Source of the DNA: Phymorhynchus buccinoides
Lineage: Eukaryota; Mollusca; Gastropoda; Neogastropoda; Raphitomidae
DNA: 64,000 nt
Assembly: GCA_017654935.2 (NCBI GenBank)
Contig: CM065684.1
Location: 64,443,324-64,507,323 of the forward strand
Direction of reading: 5' to 3'
Below are positions 1 to 14,340 of this stretch, piece by piece. The translations under genes were made by a program, and so were the position numbers. The notes under the pieces are model-generated. The model made no database searches. It was given only the letters and a program-made list of their open reading frames with translations, and was not told the origin of the DNA. The stretch's first letter is position 1; each line of letters opens with the position of its first letter.

Positions 1-642
1 TGCCCGGTATGATCCCTTTGTGCCGGCCACCCCTTCTTTGCCCCATGTCCATTCTCCATACGGCTTTCTCTACACTTTGTCTCTGCCCGCTATGATCCCT
101 TTGTGTCGGCCACCCCTTCTTTGCCCCATGTCCATTCTCCATACGGCTTTCTCTACACTTTGTCTCTGCCCGGTATGATCCCTTTGTGCCGGCCACCCCT
201 TCTTTGCCCCATGTCCATTCTCCATACGGCTTTCTCTACACTTTGTCTCTGCCCGCTATGATCCCTTTGTGTCGGCCACCCCTTCTTTGCCCCATGTCCA
301 TTCTCCATACGGCTTTCTCTACACTTTGTCTCTGCCCGGTATGATCCCTTTGTGTCAGCCACCCCTTCTTTGCCCCATGTCCATTCTCCAGGCGGCTTTC
401 TCTACACTTTGTCTCTGCCCGGTATGATCCCTTTGTGTCAGCCACCCCTTCTTTGCCCCATGTCCATTCTCCATACGGCTTTCTCTACACTTTGTCTCTG
501 CCCGGTATGATCCCTTTGTGTCAGCCACCCCTTCTTTGCCCCATGTCCATTCTCCAGGCGGCTTTCTCTACACTTTGTCTCTGCCCGCTATGATCCCTTT
601 GTGTCGGCCACCCCTTCTTTGCCCCATGTCCATTCTCCAGGC
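1..642. repeat. 83-bp minisatellite, about 7.7 copies
   Basis: A unit containing tatgatccctttgtg, ccccttctttgccccatg and ctacactttgtctctgccc recurs with an exact 83-bp period (tgcccg at 1, 84, 167 and onwards). Copies differ at a few positions, for example ccggta versus ccgcta and catacggc versus caggcggc. Some variants alternate, which suggests higher-order structure. The array is cut by the window start. The last unit breaks off at about 642. Short frames on both strands are only repeat translations. Confidence 0.95.
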
Positions 643-990
643 GGCTGCGCGCAGTAATGAAACAATGTCGTCAACACCAAACTACTCCAGTTGTTGTTCA
701 GGGGAAGAAAATCATAGTTCTGCCAATTGTTACCCTATTGTGGGTTTTCTTACCTCCCTTGCGGGTATGTACACCGAGACCTTTAAACAAAACATTTATA
801 TTACAAAACGCTAGACGGGCATCATTATTAATAATTATTATGTCTGCCTTGATCATTAACTTTTGTATATATCTTTTTGTGTGTGGATGTCTTCTTTTGA
901 GAGCATTTGGGTGCCTTTTTGTGTTAAGGTTGTATTTATGTTTGTATTATTTCAGAGACTTATCTCTGTGATCAGAAATAAAACAAAACT
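643..990. other. No recognisable feature
   Basis: Unique-looking, T-rich sequence between the 83-bp array and an interspersed repeat. I see no convincing coding region, RNA gene or repeat in it. Confidence 0.6.
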
Positions 991-1002
991 CCCGCCGTCC
1001 TG

Positions 1003-1211
1003 CTATCGTGGCGGTGCCATAGCCGATGAGGTTTAACCGAGGCGTGGTCACTGCTACACCTATCTGTATTAATTTTAAAAATCGGGACTTTACTGGTTTC
1101 GTACTGCCTCCGGGCATTGCCTCCAGTATTGTTCCCACCATATTTGTATTTACAAATGTCCCATATGTGTCTGATTCAGACCAAGAGGACGTAAAACTCC
1201 ATTTTCGTCGT
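1003..1211 (+). mobile_element. Interspersed repeat family A, copy 1, with 12-bp flanking direct repeats
   Basis: The block starts near gtggcggtgccatagccgat and ends near gaggacgtaaaactcc. It is flanked by the direct repeat cccgccgtcctg at 991-1002 and 1212-1223, which looks like a target-site duplication. The same body recurs at 16923-17134 and, 5'-truncated, at about 16770-16907. Shared stretches include cgggactttactggt and gtatttacaaatgtccc. It is about 209 bp, non-coding and of unknown class; a SINE-like or MITE-like origin are both open. Confidence 0.7.
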
Positions 1212-1223
1212 CCCGCCGTCCTG

Positions 1224-2437
1224 CCCACCTGGAGAGCGCGTTGCCGCAATGCAGCGCAATCCAAACATGGGAGCATCATTATTATGTTGTGATAGCAACG
1301 TTTGTAGTCACGTCGTACTTAATGCAAAGGGAGAGACCCTATATAACTGGCATAATCCCCGGTTTATATTATTATCAGTCTGTTTATACAAGTTATTAGT
1401 TTTCCGCGCTAGAAGTTCAGTAATAAGCCAATGGATATCTGGAGATAGTCCGTTATGACTGTCAGGCATCGCTATGATGCTCTACTGCCTGTCTGGGACA
1501 TTACACTTTGCATTCATGTATGTTTTGCCCATTTCCACACTCGCACTGATCGATGTTAAATAATTTGCGGACCGGGGCCCAATAACCGACCAACAATTAG
1601 CATAGCGACTGACCACCACAAAGTAATATACAAACATGACCATCTCTTGATGCCCTCCCCCGCTGATTTACAGCACGTCGCAACAGTGTATCCTCATCAA
1701 TAATACGCGGACATAATGACCACAGCTTTTAAGTCAACCTCCCATACACCCCACGCTAATGATGAGCGCAATTTTCCCCTCTTTAGCCAAACAGTGAGGG
1801 GTGCGGGCAATTCTACATTATTCCGAACATCACGAAGGAATATAAAATGGCAGGGGTTCGTTCCATTATGAATACACTGCAATTATAATACAATTCAAAT
1901 AATATTGCTTGTACAGAACCTCCAAGCAGCCGCTTCGTAAGAGCGTTTATGGCACAAATGCGCAGGATGGGGGTATAATGCCATATACGTGGCGGGATTG
2001 CATTCAATCATCCATCGTATTAAGTGCGCAGGGTGGGACGCAATAAACTAGCTGAGATTTCATTCATTATCCAAGTGCGCAGGGGGAGGGACGCGATACC
2101 CTGTACAAACAATGCTACATCGCATCGTGGTTAAGTTGAAACAAGCTGATTTATAGCTATGTAGAACACGTGCTTTCCGTTCCCTTTCCGTTGCAATATT
2201 AACATGTTTCTAGTAGCGATGTTTGTCACGGAGAGACTCAGAGGTATTGCTGCAGCCACTTTCCATTACTGTTTGTAATCCCAGACTTCGTTTCCGAAAG
2301 GCCATGCATGGAGCGAATTGCCGTTAGGACGAGGATGAACTCCTTTCAGACGTCGGCTAAGGCACATCTTGTCCATGCGCCAGCACCTGCCCAAACTAAA
2401 CAACAACCCCTCTGTCATAACTTCCATTTCTTTACCA
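1224..2437. other. No gene seen; short imperfect duplication
   Basis: Mostly unique sequence without a credible ORF. Around 1960-2100 a motif containing gtgcgcaggg recurs about every 60 bp, suggesting a small degenerate tandem duplication. Nothing else is supportable. Confidence 0.5.
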
Positions 2438-2868
2438 ATAGGAATTGTTCGGAAATAATTAAGGGGAGTGATTTCATGGTGTGTGGGATTTATCTCGCCT
2501 AATTAAATCGGTCAAACAGGGGAAGTTACTCTACTTTCAGGCAGATCCCCAGCCACCGCCTCGTGTGTTTGAGGAGAGACACAGCATGTAGAACGCCGTG
2601 CGTCATTCTAAATTTGATGTAATTTATATTTTTACGTCACACTTTGCAAGTTCTATCACTTTGTAGTAACTGGCCATCCCGCATTTTTCTAAAAAAAATA
2701 TGTTTGCAAGTCGCTGACTGGCATCCTGCGGTTTCAAGCTTTTACGCCATTGTTGCATTGTTGCTATGGTATTTGACCGAGTAATGGAGGTAAACAACTC
2801 TAATTTTCACGAAGTGCTCTCTCCTAGTTTTTTCTCCTCCGAAAATCGCCTATTCTGTTCACATGCTC
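2438..2868 (+). repeat. Interspersed repeat family B, copy 1
   Basis: Shares long stretches in the same order with 52826-53475: aataggaattgttcgg, then ggtcaaacaggggaagttac, then gctatggtatttgaccgag, then cctagttttttc. This copy lacks the 236-bp foldback element nested in the other copy. It is non-coding and the family is not recognised. Confidence 0.8.
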
Positions 2869-4263
<1,395 letters not shown>

Positions 4264-5635
4264 TCGTCTCCACGTGTCGCCGATTTCGTCTCTATGTGTC
4301 CCTGGGAAGACATATAGAGACGGGGGGCACAAAAAGACGGGGACACATAGAGATGGGGACATACTATAAAGATGGGAACACATACAGACGGGGACATATA
4401 GAGACGGGGACACATAATGACGGGGACATATAGAGACGGGGACACATAGAGACGGGGACATATAGAGACGGGGACATATAGAGACGGGGACACATAGAGA
4501 CGGGGAACATATAGAGACGGGGACATATAGAGACGGGGACATATAGAGACGGGGACATATAGAGACGGGGACATATAGAGACGGGGACATATAGAGACGG
4601 GGACACATAGAGACGGGGACATATATAGAGACGGGGACACATAGAGACGGGGACATATAGAGACGGGGACACATAGAGACGGGGACATATAGAGACGGGG
4701 ACATATAGAGACGGGGACATATAGAGACGGGGACACATAGAGACGGGGACATATAGAGACGGGGACACATAGAGACGGGGACACATAGAGACGGGGACAT
4801 ATAGAGACGGGGACATATAGAGACGGGGACACATAGAGACGGGGACACATAATGACGGGGACATATAGAGACGGGGACACATAGAGACGGGGACATATAG
4901 AGACGGGGACATATAGAGACGGGGACACATAGAGACGGGGACATATAGAGACGGGGACATATAGAGACGGGGACACATAGAGACGGGGACATATAGAGAC
5001 GGGGACATATAGAGACGGGGGACACATAGAGACGGGGACATATAGAGACGGGGACATATAGAGACGGGGACACATAGAGACGGGGACACATAATGACGGG
5101 GACATATAGAGACGGGGACATATAGAGACGGGGACACATAGAGACGGGGACATATAGAGACGGGGACACATAGAGACGGGGACACATAGAGACGGGGGAC
5201 ATATAGAGACGAGGACACATAGAGACGGGGGACACATAGAGACGGGGACATATAGAGACGGGGACATATAGAGACGAGGACACATAGAGACGGGGACACA
5301 TAATGACGGGGACATATAGAGACGGGGACATATAGAGACGGGGACACATAATGACGGGGACACATAGAGACGGGGACACATAATGACGGGGACACATAAT
5401 GACGGGGACATATAGAGACGGGGACATATAGAGACGGGGACATATAGAGACGGGGACACATAATGACGGGGACACATAGAGACGGGGACACATAGAGACG
5501 GGGGACACATAGAGACGGGGACATATAGAGACGGGGGACACATAGAGACGGGGACATATAGAGACGGGGACACATAGAGACGGGGACACATAATGACGGG
5601 GACATATAGAGACGGGGACACATAATGACGGGTAC

Positions 5636-5641
<6 letters not shown>
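4264..5641 (+). repeat. 16-bp satellite, left block
   Basis: Tandem repeats of a 16-bp unit (gacatatagagacggg, with cacat and taatgacg variants) run for about 1.3 kb. At the left edge (about 4264-4303) two units occur in the opposite orientation, for example cgtctctatgtgtccc, before the main array begins. Because 16 is not a multiple of 3 and the unit lacks stops on the - strand, all three minus frames stay open for more than 400 codons. These are not genes. Confidence 0.97.
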
Positions 5642-5975
<334 letters not shown>

Positions 5976-7282
5976 ATAGAGACGGGGATACATAGAGACG
6001 GGGACATATAGAGACGGGGACACATAGAGACGGGGACACATAGAGAAGGGGACATATAGAGACGGGGACACATAGAGACGGGGACATATAGAGACGGGGA
6101 CACATAATGACGGGGACATATAGAGACGGGGATACATAGAGACGGGGACATATAGAGACGGGGACACATAATGACGGGGACATATAGAGACGGGGACACA
6201 TAGAGACCGGGACACATAATGACGGGGACATATAGAGACGGGGACACATAGAGACGGGGACACATAATGACGGGGACATATAGAGACGGGGACACATATA
6301 GAGACGGGGACACATAATGACGGGGGACATATAGAGACGGGGACACATAGAGACCGGGACACATAATGACGGGGACATATAGAGACGGGGACACATAGAG
6401 ACGGGGACACATAGAGACGGGGACATATAGAGACGGGGACACATAATGACGGGGACATATAGAGACGGGGACATATAGAGACGGGGACACATAATGACGG
6501 GGACACATAATGACGGGGACACATAGAGACCGGGACACATAATGACGGGGACACATAATGACGGGGACATATAGAGACGGGGGACACATAATGACGGGGA
6601 CACATAATGACTGGGACACATAGAGACCGGGACACATAATGACGGGGACACATAAGAGACGGGGACACATAGAGACGGGGACATATAGGGACGGGGACAT
6701 ATAGGGACGGGGACATATAGGGACGGGGACACATAATGACGGGGACATATAGAGACGGGGACACATAGAGACGGGGACACATAATGACGGGGACATATAG
6801 AGACGGGGACACATAGAGACGGGGACACATAATGACGGGGACATATAGAGACGGGGACACATAGAGACGGGACACATAGTGATGGAGACACAATAATTGT
6901 GACACATAATGACCGGGACACAATAACCGTGACACATAATGACCGGGACACAATAACCGTGACACATAGAGACGTGAACATATAGAGACGGGGACACATA
7001 GAGATGGGGACACAATAACACATGGAGACGTGGACATTATAGAGACGGGGACATATAGAGATGGGGACACAATGACACACAGAGACGAAGACACATAGAG
7101 ATGGGGACATATAGAGACGGGAACATATAGAGACGTGGACACATAGAGATGGGGACACAATGACACATAGAGACGTGGACACATAGAGATGGGGACACAA
7201 TGACACACAGAGACGTAGACACATAGAGATGGGGACACAATGACACACAGAGACGTAGACACACAGAGACGGGGGCACATCG
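5976..7282 (+). repeat. 16-bp satellite, right block
   Basis: Same 16-bp unit and orientation as the left block. From about 6870 the units become irregular (ccgggacacaataa and ggacacaatgacacac variants), indicating an older, decaying edge. The 560-codon minus frame is a repeat translation. Confidence 0.96.
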
Positions 7283-7442
7283 CACTGATGCCAGGAGGAG
7301 GACTTGCTGCCAATTTGTGGAAATGAGAACAAAGGCGTGCCCTGTGAGGGACCTCAGGACCTTCACTGCACCTCACATTCACATTAGGCCCACACATTGT
7401 TTTTTCCACTCTCACCCCGTATAGTATCCACCCTACGTATCC

Positions 7443-8256
<814 letters not shown>

Positions 8257-8579
8257 CGCACCCCCACCCTACTATACCCCGTCTCTTTTCTGCATCCTTC
8301 ACTGGCTTCCTTGGGGGGAGAGAGAGAGAGGGGTGGGGTGGATGGGGGCTAGAGTAGGGTGGATTAGTAGAAAGGTTCAAACTTTGCTTTTTTTTCCACC
8401 CTGTTGTATGTTTTGGGGGTTTTTTTCCCTTCAAGCTCAACAGTGGTCCGAGAAACGAAGACGCTGGACGCTGCTGCGAACATGGTAATGAGCTGTAACT
8501 GACCGGGAGGGAGAGAAACAACAGTGGCAACGGTTGGAAATCTGGACGAAAGGACTGGGGAGACGAGCACTGGCAGATG
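8257..8579. other. No gene seen
   Basis: Short sequence between the foldback-like element and a microsatellite cluster. It contains T and G runs only. Confidence 0.5.
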
Positions 8580-9113
<534 letters not shown>

Positions 9114-9654
9114 TAAATCTGCTTAACCCTGAATAACGGACTATTTGTCACAGTATTGCTGCTTTAAAATGTTGATTCTATAAGTATCACTCTTAAAGTA
9201 TGCGTAACAATTTTTTTTTTTTTTAATTTATCAATGAAACGGTTGATAATACAAAGGTTTTGTTTTTTTCTTTTTTAGCACAAAGACAGTTGGGAGAGAG
9301 ATTATTAGTCCAGAAGGAAGCAGTCAAAAAGATTTTTCATTAAAAAATATAAACATACGGTTTGTATCTTTAAACTGTTATGTCTTCATATTGATCAACA
9401 TCATACTACCAATGCCACATAGAAATTTCTCATTTTCTAGGTCATTTTCATTTAGAGACTGTTTTCTTCTGGACTATATTGTTTGCTTCCATTCCAAATC
9501 CAACAGCAGCAGTATCGTCTTGATCATTCGTGAGAAGAGAAAGACAAACAGAAGCGGAGATAGGCAGCAGAAAACACCAGTAGACAGATAGCTACCGCAG
9601 GAAAGCAAGTGGGTTTTTGGACAGGAGGAATATCATCGGTAGCCTACTATATAC
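9114..9654. other. No recognisable feature
   Basis: AT-rich sequence with T runs and short frames only. Confidence 0.5.
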
Positions 9655-10003
9655 AAGCCGCCTCACACTATCCAACCTTTTAATTGAAAGAAAATTCAGT
9701 TGTGAACTTCATTCAACCATGGATCCTAGATTACATCACGTAGTGTCCGTGATTCAACTAGTTGTGGCCGTGTGCTGTCTTCACACTATCAGCAAGCTTT
9801 GGTTGTTTTTCCCACAACTGTTGATGATATGAGTGAATTGGAAGGAAAATAATGATGCAGTCGCAAATTCCTTCCAACCTGTTGAAAGAATGTTAGTCGA
9901 CCAAATTTTGCACGTGTGATTTCTACTCTGTGGAAAGAAAGGAAAACTGTGCACAGGTCACAACCAGCATTATCCAACCGGATCGAATAGTGTGAGGCGG
10001 CTT
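9655..10003. mobile_element. MITE candidate with 17-bp perfect terminal inverted repeats
   Basis: aagccgcctcacactat at 9655-9671 is the exact reverse complement of the sequence at 9987-10003. The element is 349 bp and has no coding capacity. No clear target-site duplication is visible, so the DNA-transposon superfamily is unassigned. Confidence 0.7.
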
Positions 10004-11292
10004 TAAGGTAGAGCCAAGAGGGGGTGGGTGGGTGGAGGAGAAGGGTGGGGGGAAGGGTCAGCGGTGCGATGCCAGGGTCTCTCTGACCTAACCTGACCAC
10101 ATTTAGGGCTGTACTGTGCCACTGTTGGCCAGAGCTGACCGGATAAAAGTACAGGTCAGCACAAAGGTCAGGACGTGGGGCGTTTTTTTTTCTTCTCTCC
10201 CTCCAGAACCCGCCAAGAAAACAACATCAGCAGGAGGTGTGGGCTGGGTGGAGGGGGGGGGGGGGGGGCAGAGAGAGAGAGAGATAGAGAGAGGCAGGCA
10301 TAGAGATGATGGACAGGAGAAGGAGATGGGTCCACCATTGGATAGGTGTTTGAAAAGTAGGTAAAATAGTGAAGAGAATGGCAGTTCGGAAAGTTAAAAA
10401 AAACCACCTCTAAAAAGAACAAAAAGATGTGTTTCTTTCTAGTCTTTCCCCTCACCTCTTAATCTTTGTTCTCGCCCCTTAACCCCCAAATCAAAGACGG
10501 CAGAAGGCAGGACGGACAGCTGAAAAAGAAATCCTCCAGCAATAAGAAATAACCACCAGGAACAAAACCTCCAGAGAAGAAAGGAGAAGGAGAATAAATT
10601 AAAAAAGCAACGAAGAGGAATAATAGAAGGGATAAGTAGCTGGCTATTCCAAGATGGAGGGGGCAGAGAGAGAAAGACGCGTCCGTCAAAATGAAGCAGT
10701 CTTGACAAATGCCCGGATAATACTACCTGGCCTTTGGTTCCGCAAAGAACAAAGCGAAAGGAAGATAAAGAAGAATTGAGAAGAAAATAGAAGAAAGAAC
10801 AAAATCTTATAAGAAGTGGGGCTAGGTCGCCTTTGGTCAGTGACTTTCTTCGGTGGAGATTTTTGTCAAAGGAGGGGGTGGCCATTGTGTTGCCGTCTTC
10901 TCGTTGCCCTCAAAGACGCGTGGAGAAAGAGGTAGTCTGGAGGGTCAATTGGACCAAACAGGACAATGGAAAGATACGTTTTGTAAAGGTAGGGGATAGT
11001 GTTAATGGCATAGGGGGTGGGGGATGGGGGTCCAGGGTCTCAAGGAGCCTGATCATATTGGATACTTTATGGCAGTCCCGTGCCCAGGGGCACGAGGATG
11101 GAGGAAAATAAAGAGGATGGAGTGTGTGTGGGGGGGGGGAGGGGGGGGGGGCGGGGGGGGGGGGGACACAGCACCTGAAGTCGCGTGCGGGGTTTGGCGT
11201 CTGCACGCGCTTAATTGTAAGCGTGGCATGGATTTTTATAATGAGCATAATTTGTTTTAGTAAAACTGTTTGTATGTTATTAAAATGATGAG

Positions 11293-11295
<3 letters not shown>
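10004..11295. other. No gene seen; G-rich tracts
   Basis: Contains long G runs (about 10252-10269 and 11131-11164), short GA tracts and A/G-rich sequence. Open frames here show no recognisable protein. Confidence 0.5.
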
Positions 11296-11366
<71 letters not shown>

Positions 11367-11427
11367 CGATAGTTTATTCATTCAAATGCCACAGCCCCAT
11401 ATGAATAAGGGGCAGTAACTAACAACA

Positions 11428-11494
<67 letters not shown>

Positions 11495-11506
11495 ATCTTG
11501 TACTTT

Positions 11507-11558
<52 letters not shown>

Positions 11559-11567
11559 CACACACAC
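11296..11567. repeat. (GA)n, (GA)n and (CA)n microsatellites
   Basis: GA tracts at 11296-11363 and 11430-11486 and a CA tract at 11511-11567, separated by short unique sequence. Confidence 0.96.
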
Positions 11568-12524
11568 CGCCTCAATTGTTCGCATTTTCATGTTCACCGA
11601 GAAGCACCATGTTGCCATTGTATGGGGAATGAGATTGGGTATGGATCAACCGAGGAACCTTGTCATCAAACTGAAAGAAACAGTCTTTGGTGTTGAGGGT
11701 CGTGAACATGAGTGGGTGACTCAAGTACATGATTGGCAAAATATTGCTATGTCCATATTTCCCCTGTTTTCTGTTCTGTGTTCTCAGCCTCTAGCAATCT
11801 GTTGTAACTGTTCCGTTGTGTAATTAGGGTACCCTATAATTAAGCGTTTGCTGTATATATATGTATTATGCACAGTGCACCTGAAAGACAGCCCTTTCCA
11901 CAACCCCACGAACTTTACCAAGTTTGCCTACAGTACCTCTTGCTCAGTGTGGCTCACTGACGATAGGCCCTGTGTTCAAACGTTGACGTCATGATAGCAC
12001 GTGAACAAAACAAACCGGCCAGCTGTTAATTAACCTATTTCCAAAAGGACAAAATGTTGCTTGTCAGTGAAATATTTAAATGGGAATAGGTTAGAGGGGA
12101 GGGGGTGGGTGGGCGAATCTACATTTGGCCGTGAATTCAATATGAGTTTAACTATGCAAACAAGAGAGAAAGTGTGTGAGATACAGACAGAGGGACAGAG
12201 ACAGAAAGATGTGGCGGGAGGTTCACCATGCGTTCACGCTTAGGTATGATCATCAACACGAGTTCCGCTATGGACACTGCTACAGTTGTCCATAACGCTT
12301 GCGGTCAGTTAGGTCAGCGGACAGTGTTGTATAACCCACACCTGTTGCCGGACACCGCTGGACTAACTGGACCTCGTGGGTCAGGCCCAGTTCAGAACCT
12401 TCACAACTGACCAGTGTTAAGTTCCGATTCGCCTGATTTTTAACCACCTTTTCCCATTTCGTTTTTTTAGGCATTATGGTACTGTGTATGTTATTGTATT
12501 CGTTGTGGTCAAATGATAGGGGTA

Positions 12525-12529
<5 letters not shown>
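11568..12529. other. No gene seen
   Basis: Low-repeat stretch with short frames of about 60-77 codons and no recognisable motif. Confidence 0.5.
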
Positions 12530-12571
<42 letters not shown>

Positions 12572-12682
12572 CGTGTGCGTGTGCGTGTGCGCGTGCGTGT
12601 GCGCGTGCGTGTGCGTGTGCGTGTGCGCGTGCGTGAGGCAGAGAGAGGGAGAGAGAACATGAGAGAAACACAGTCGTGTAGC

Positions 12683-12768
<86 letters not shown>
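12530..12768. repeat. (GT)n with GC interruptions, then (GA)n
   Basis: A GT tract that passes into a higher-order GTGCGT pattern (12530-12635), then a GA tract at about 12686-12765. Neighbouring frames are repeat artefacts. Confidence 0.96.
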
Positions 12769-12773
<5 letters not shown>

Positions 12774-12994
12774 GAGACAGACGGGCAGACAGACAGAAAC
12801 AGACAGACAAAACGAGAGAGTGAGAATCAGGTGCAGAAAGACAGTCAGGGATGGAGTAGAAGAGAGACATGCTCTGAAGCTGGCTTGGAGTGAAGAGTGA
12901 ACTGCTCTGGACGGGGGTGGAGCAACGCCAGAATCAGGCGAAATCACCTAACACCAGTGCATGGGCAAGTCAATGAAACCTCCAACACTAAAGA

Positions 12995-13242
12995 TTAACC
13001 CGTTCACCACCAATGTCGCATTTTAGCACCACAATGATTTAATACCCATGTCACTAAAAGGCATCAAATCAGGACCTGTTATCCAAAGACCCTATTTTCT
13101 TCATTTTGGGAGGTAAGAATAGGCTTAATGTTGTACATGTCATAGAGGAATTCGCAATATTGCAGATATTTTATTTTCTCTACCCAGGTAAGCTTAATGG
13201 TATTTCTGTGGGCTGAAAAATGGCTGGCGACGAAAGGGTTAA
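12995..13242 (+). mobile_element. TTAA-flanked MITE, copy A
   Basis: Begins ttaacccgttcaccacca and ends tggcgacgaaagggttaa, which are inverted versions of one another with few mismatches. The body includes gtcgcattttagcacc, ttttgggaggtaag and ctacccaggtaagctt. Length is 248 bp. Copies occur at 22511-22708 (3' end lost) and 46584-46829 (opposite orientation). TTAA at both ends fits piggyBac-type target choice, which is inference from the ends only. Confidence 0.88.
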
Positions 13243-13977
13243 CACAGCTCTACCGTGGGCGAAATGGGAATGACGAATCGGTAAGCAACTTTCTACACTG
13301 GACTTCTTGAGTCAGGCCAAGTTCAGGACCTCCTGACTGACCTCCTGACTGACCACCACGATGACCGGTATGCGCCCGTCTGACCGCATGGCTGGGAACT
13401 CAGCCAGCCAGTCAGAAATGGCGTCAACACCATCGTAAACTTCAGTCGACCATGCTGGGGTGAAAGGTAATTACCTCAAAATATGGGCAATACCTGAGTT
13501 CAAAGGCTATAATGGACATAAACGTGCCAACAGGTGTGTTTTTTCTTGGTGTTTCCGTTATGTCAATATAGCTTTAGCAAATATGGGTAATGTAGGTTTG
13601 TGGACGGCTGGCGAAACAATTTAAATATGTATTCTAAAAAAGCACACAAGTACATTTTCAAAATTAGACAGATACAAAATGTTATTGTTAGGAGAGAAAA
13701 ACAACAACTTCCTGAGAGTTTAAAGTGAGACAAACAGCCGTACTAACACAAGTGCAGATGGATTCAGAGAAGCACAGGCAAAAAGGACACCACAGACAGA
13801 ACTCAAACTACAAGACAAAGAAACTAAGCATTCATGCAACATGTAAGGAAACCGGCCCTACGAGTACTACGTGTATCAATCGGACAAAACACACTGACTG
13901 CAAACATGAAAAGAAAGAGGCAGACACCCCGAAAGAAAGAAAACACGATGAAGAAGAAAACATAATGTTAAAATACG
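13243..13977. other. No gene seen
   Basis: Includes a short local repetition of cctcctgactgac near 13339. The 96-codon frame at 13725-14015 has no recognisable domain and runs into a repeat, so it is not called. Confidence 0.5.
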
Positions 13978-14088
13978 TATCTCGCCTTGGCTTACGGCTG
14001 TGTCAGACCAATTGATATCGTCTAGAACACCAAGGCTACATTAAAATGTTGCTATGCGAAGCATAGTTATGCGGGGATTGTTTTCAGC
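13978..14088 (+). repeat. Interspersed repeat family C, copy 1
   Basis: Contains gtcagaccaattgat, gaacaccaaggctac and ttgctatgcgaagcat. The reverse complement of 52565-52680 has the same blocks in the same order. Internal palindromes such as tatgcgaagcata suggest a structured element. The class is unknown. Confidence 0.7.
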
Positions 14089-14131
14089 CACGACACGCTC
14101 CTAGCATAACATTATCAGTCTCCAAAATCCA

Positions 14132-14340
14132 CCGAAGACGGAGTGTGGCTGCCCACTTGGCGGGGTAATCAAAACCGGTCACACATGCAATTTTTTCATC
14201 CCTAGCTGATGCATTTGTACCATAGTGTTCAAGTGCTTCGGCTGTTGGAATCTTCTTCTTCGATCACTCAGACAGCTTCCTGTCAATTATGAGCGCAGAG
14301 GCTGTTGGGATGATCCCTGGAGTCTTTTAGCCATGGTAAG
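14132..14340 (+). mobile_element. SINE-like repeat with (CAA)n tail, copy 1
   Basis: Blocks cggagtgtggct, ggtcacaca, cttcggctgttgg, gatgatccctggagtc and ttttagccatggta match 62530-62695 in order. The 3' end is a CAA-type tail. Here the element is interrupted by a short insertion at 14249-14299 and its tail has grown into the minisatellite that follows. No RNA polymerase III boxes were convincingly found in this 3' portion. Confidence 0.8.
14249..14299 (-). mobile_element. Nested 3' fragment of a GAAGAAG-tailed SINE-like repeat
   Basis: The duplicated ggctgttgg (14240-14248 and 14300-14308) flanks a 51-bp insert. Read on the - strand, the insert contains gcgctcataattgacagg and ends in gaagaagaag. 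The same 3' segment occurs at 23457-23585 and 30079-30200. The 9-bp repeat is a good target-site duplication. Confidence 0.78.

Noticed and set aside
13725..14015. 96-codon frame on the + strand
   Set aside because: Lys/Thr-rich without a recognisable domain, and its end lies inside repeat family C.
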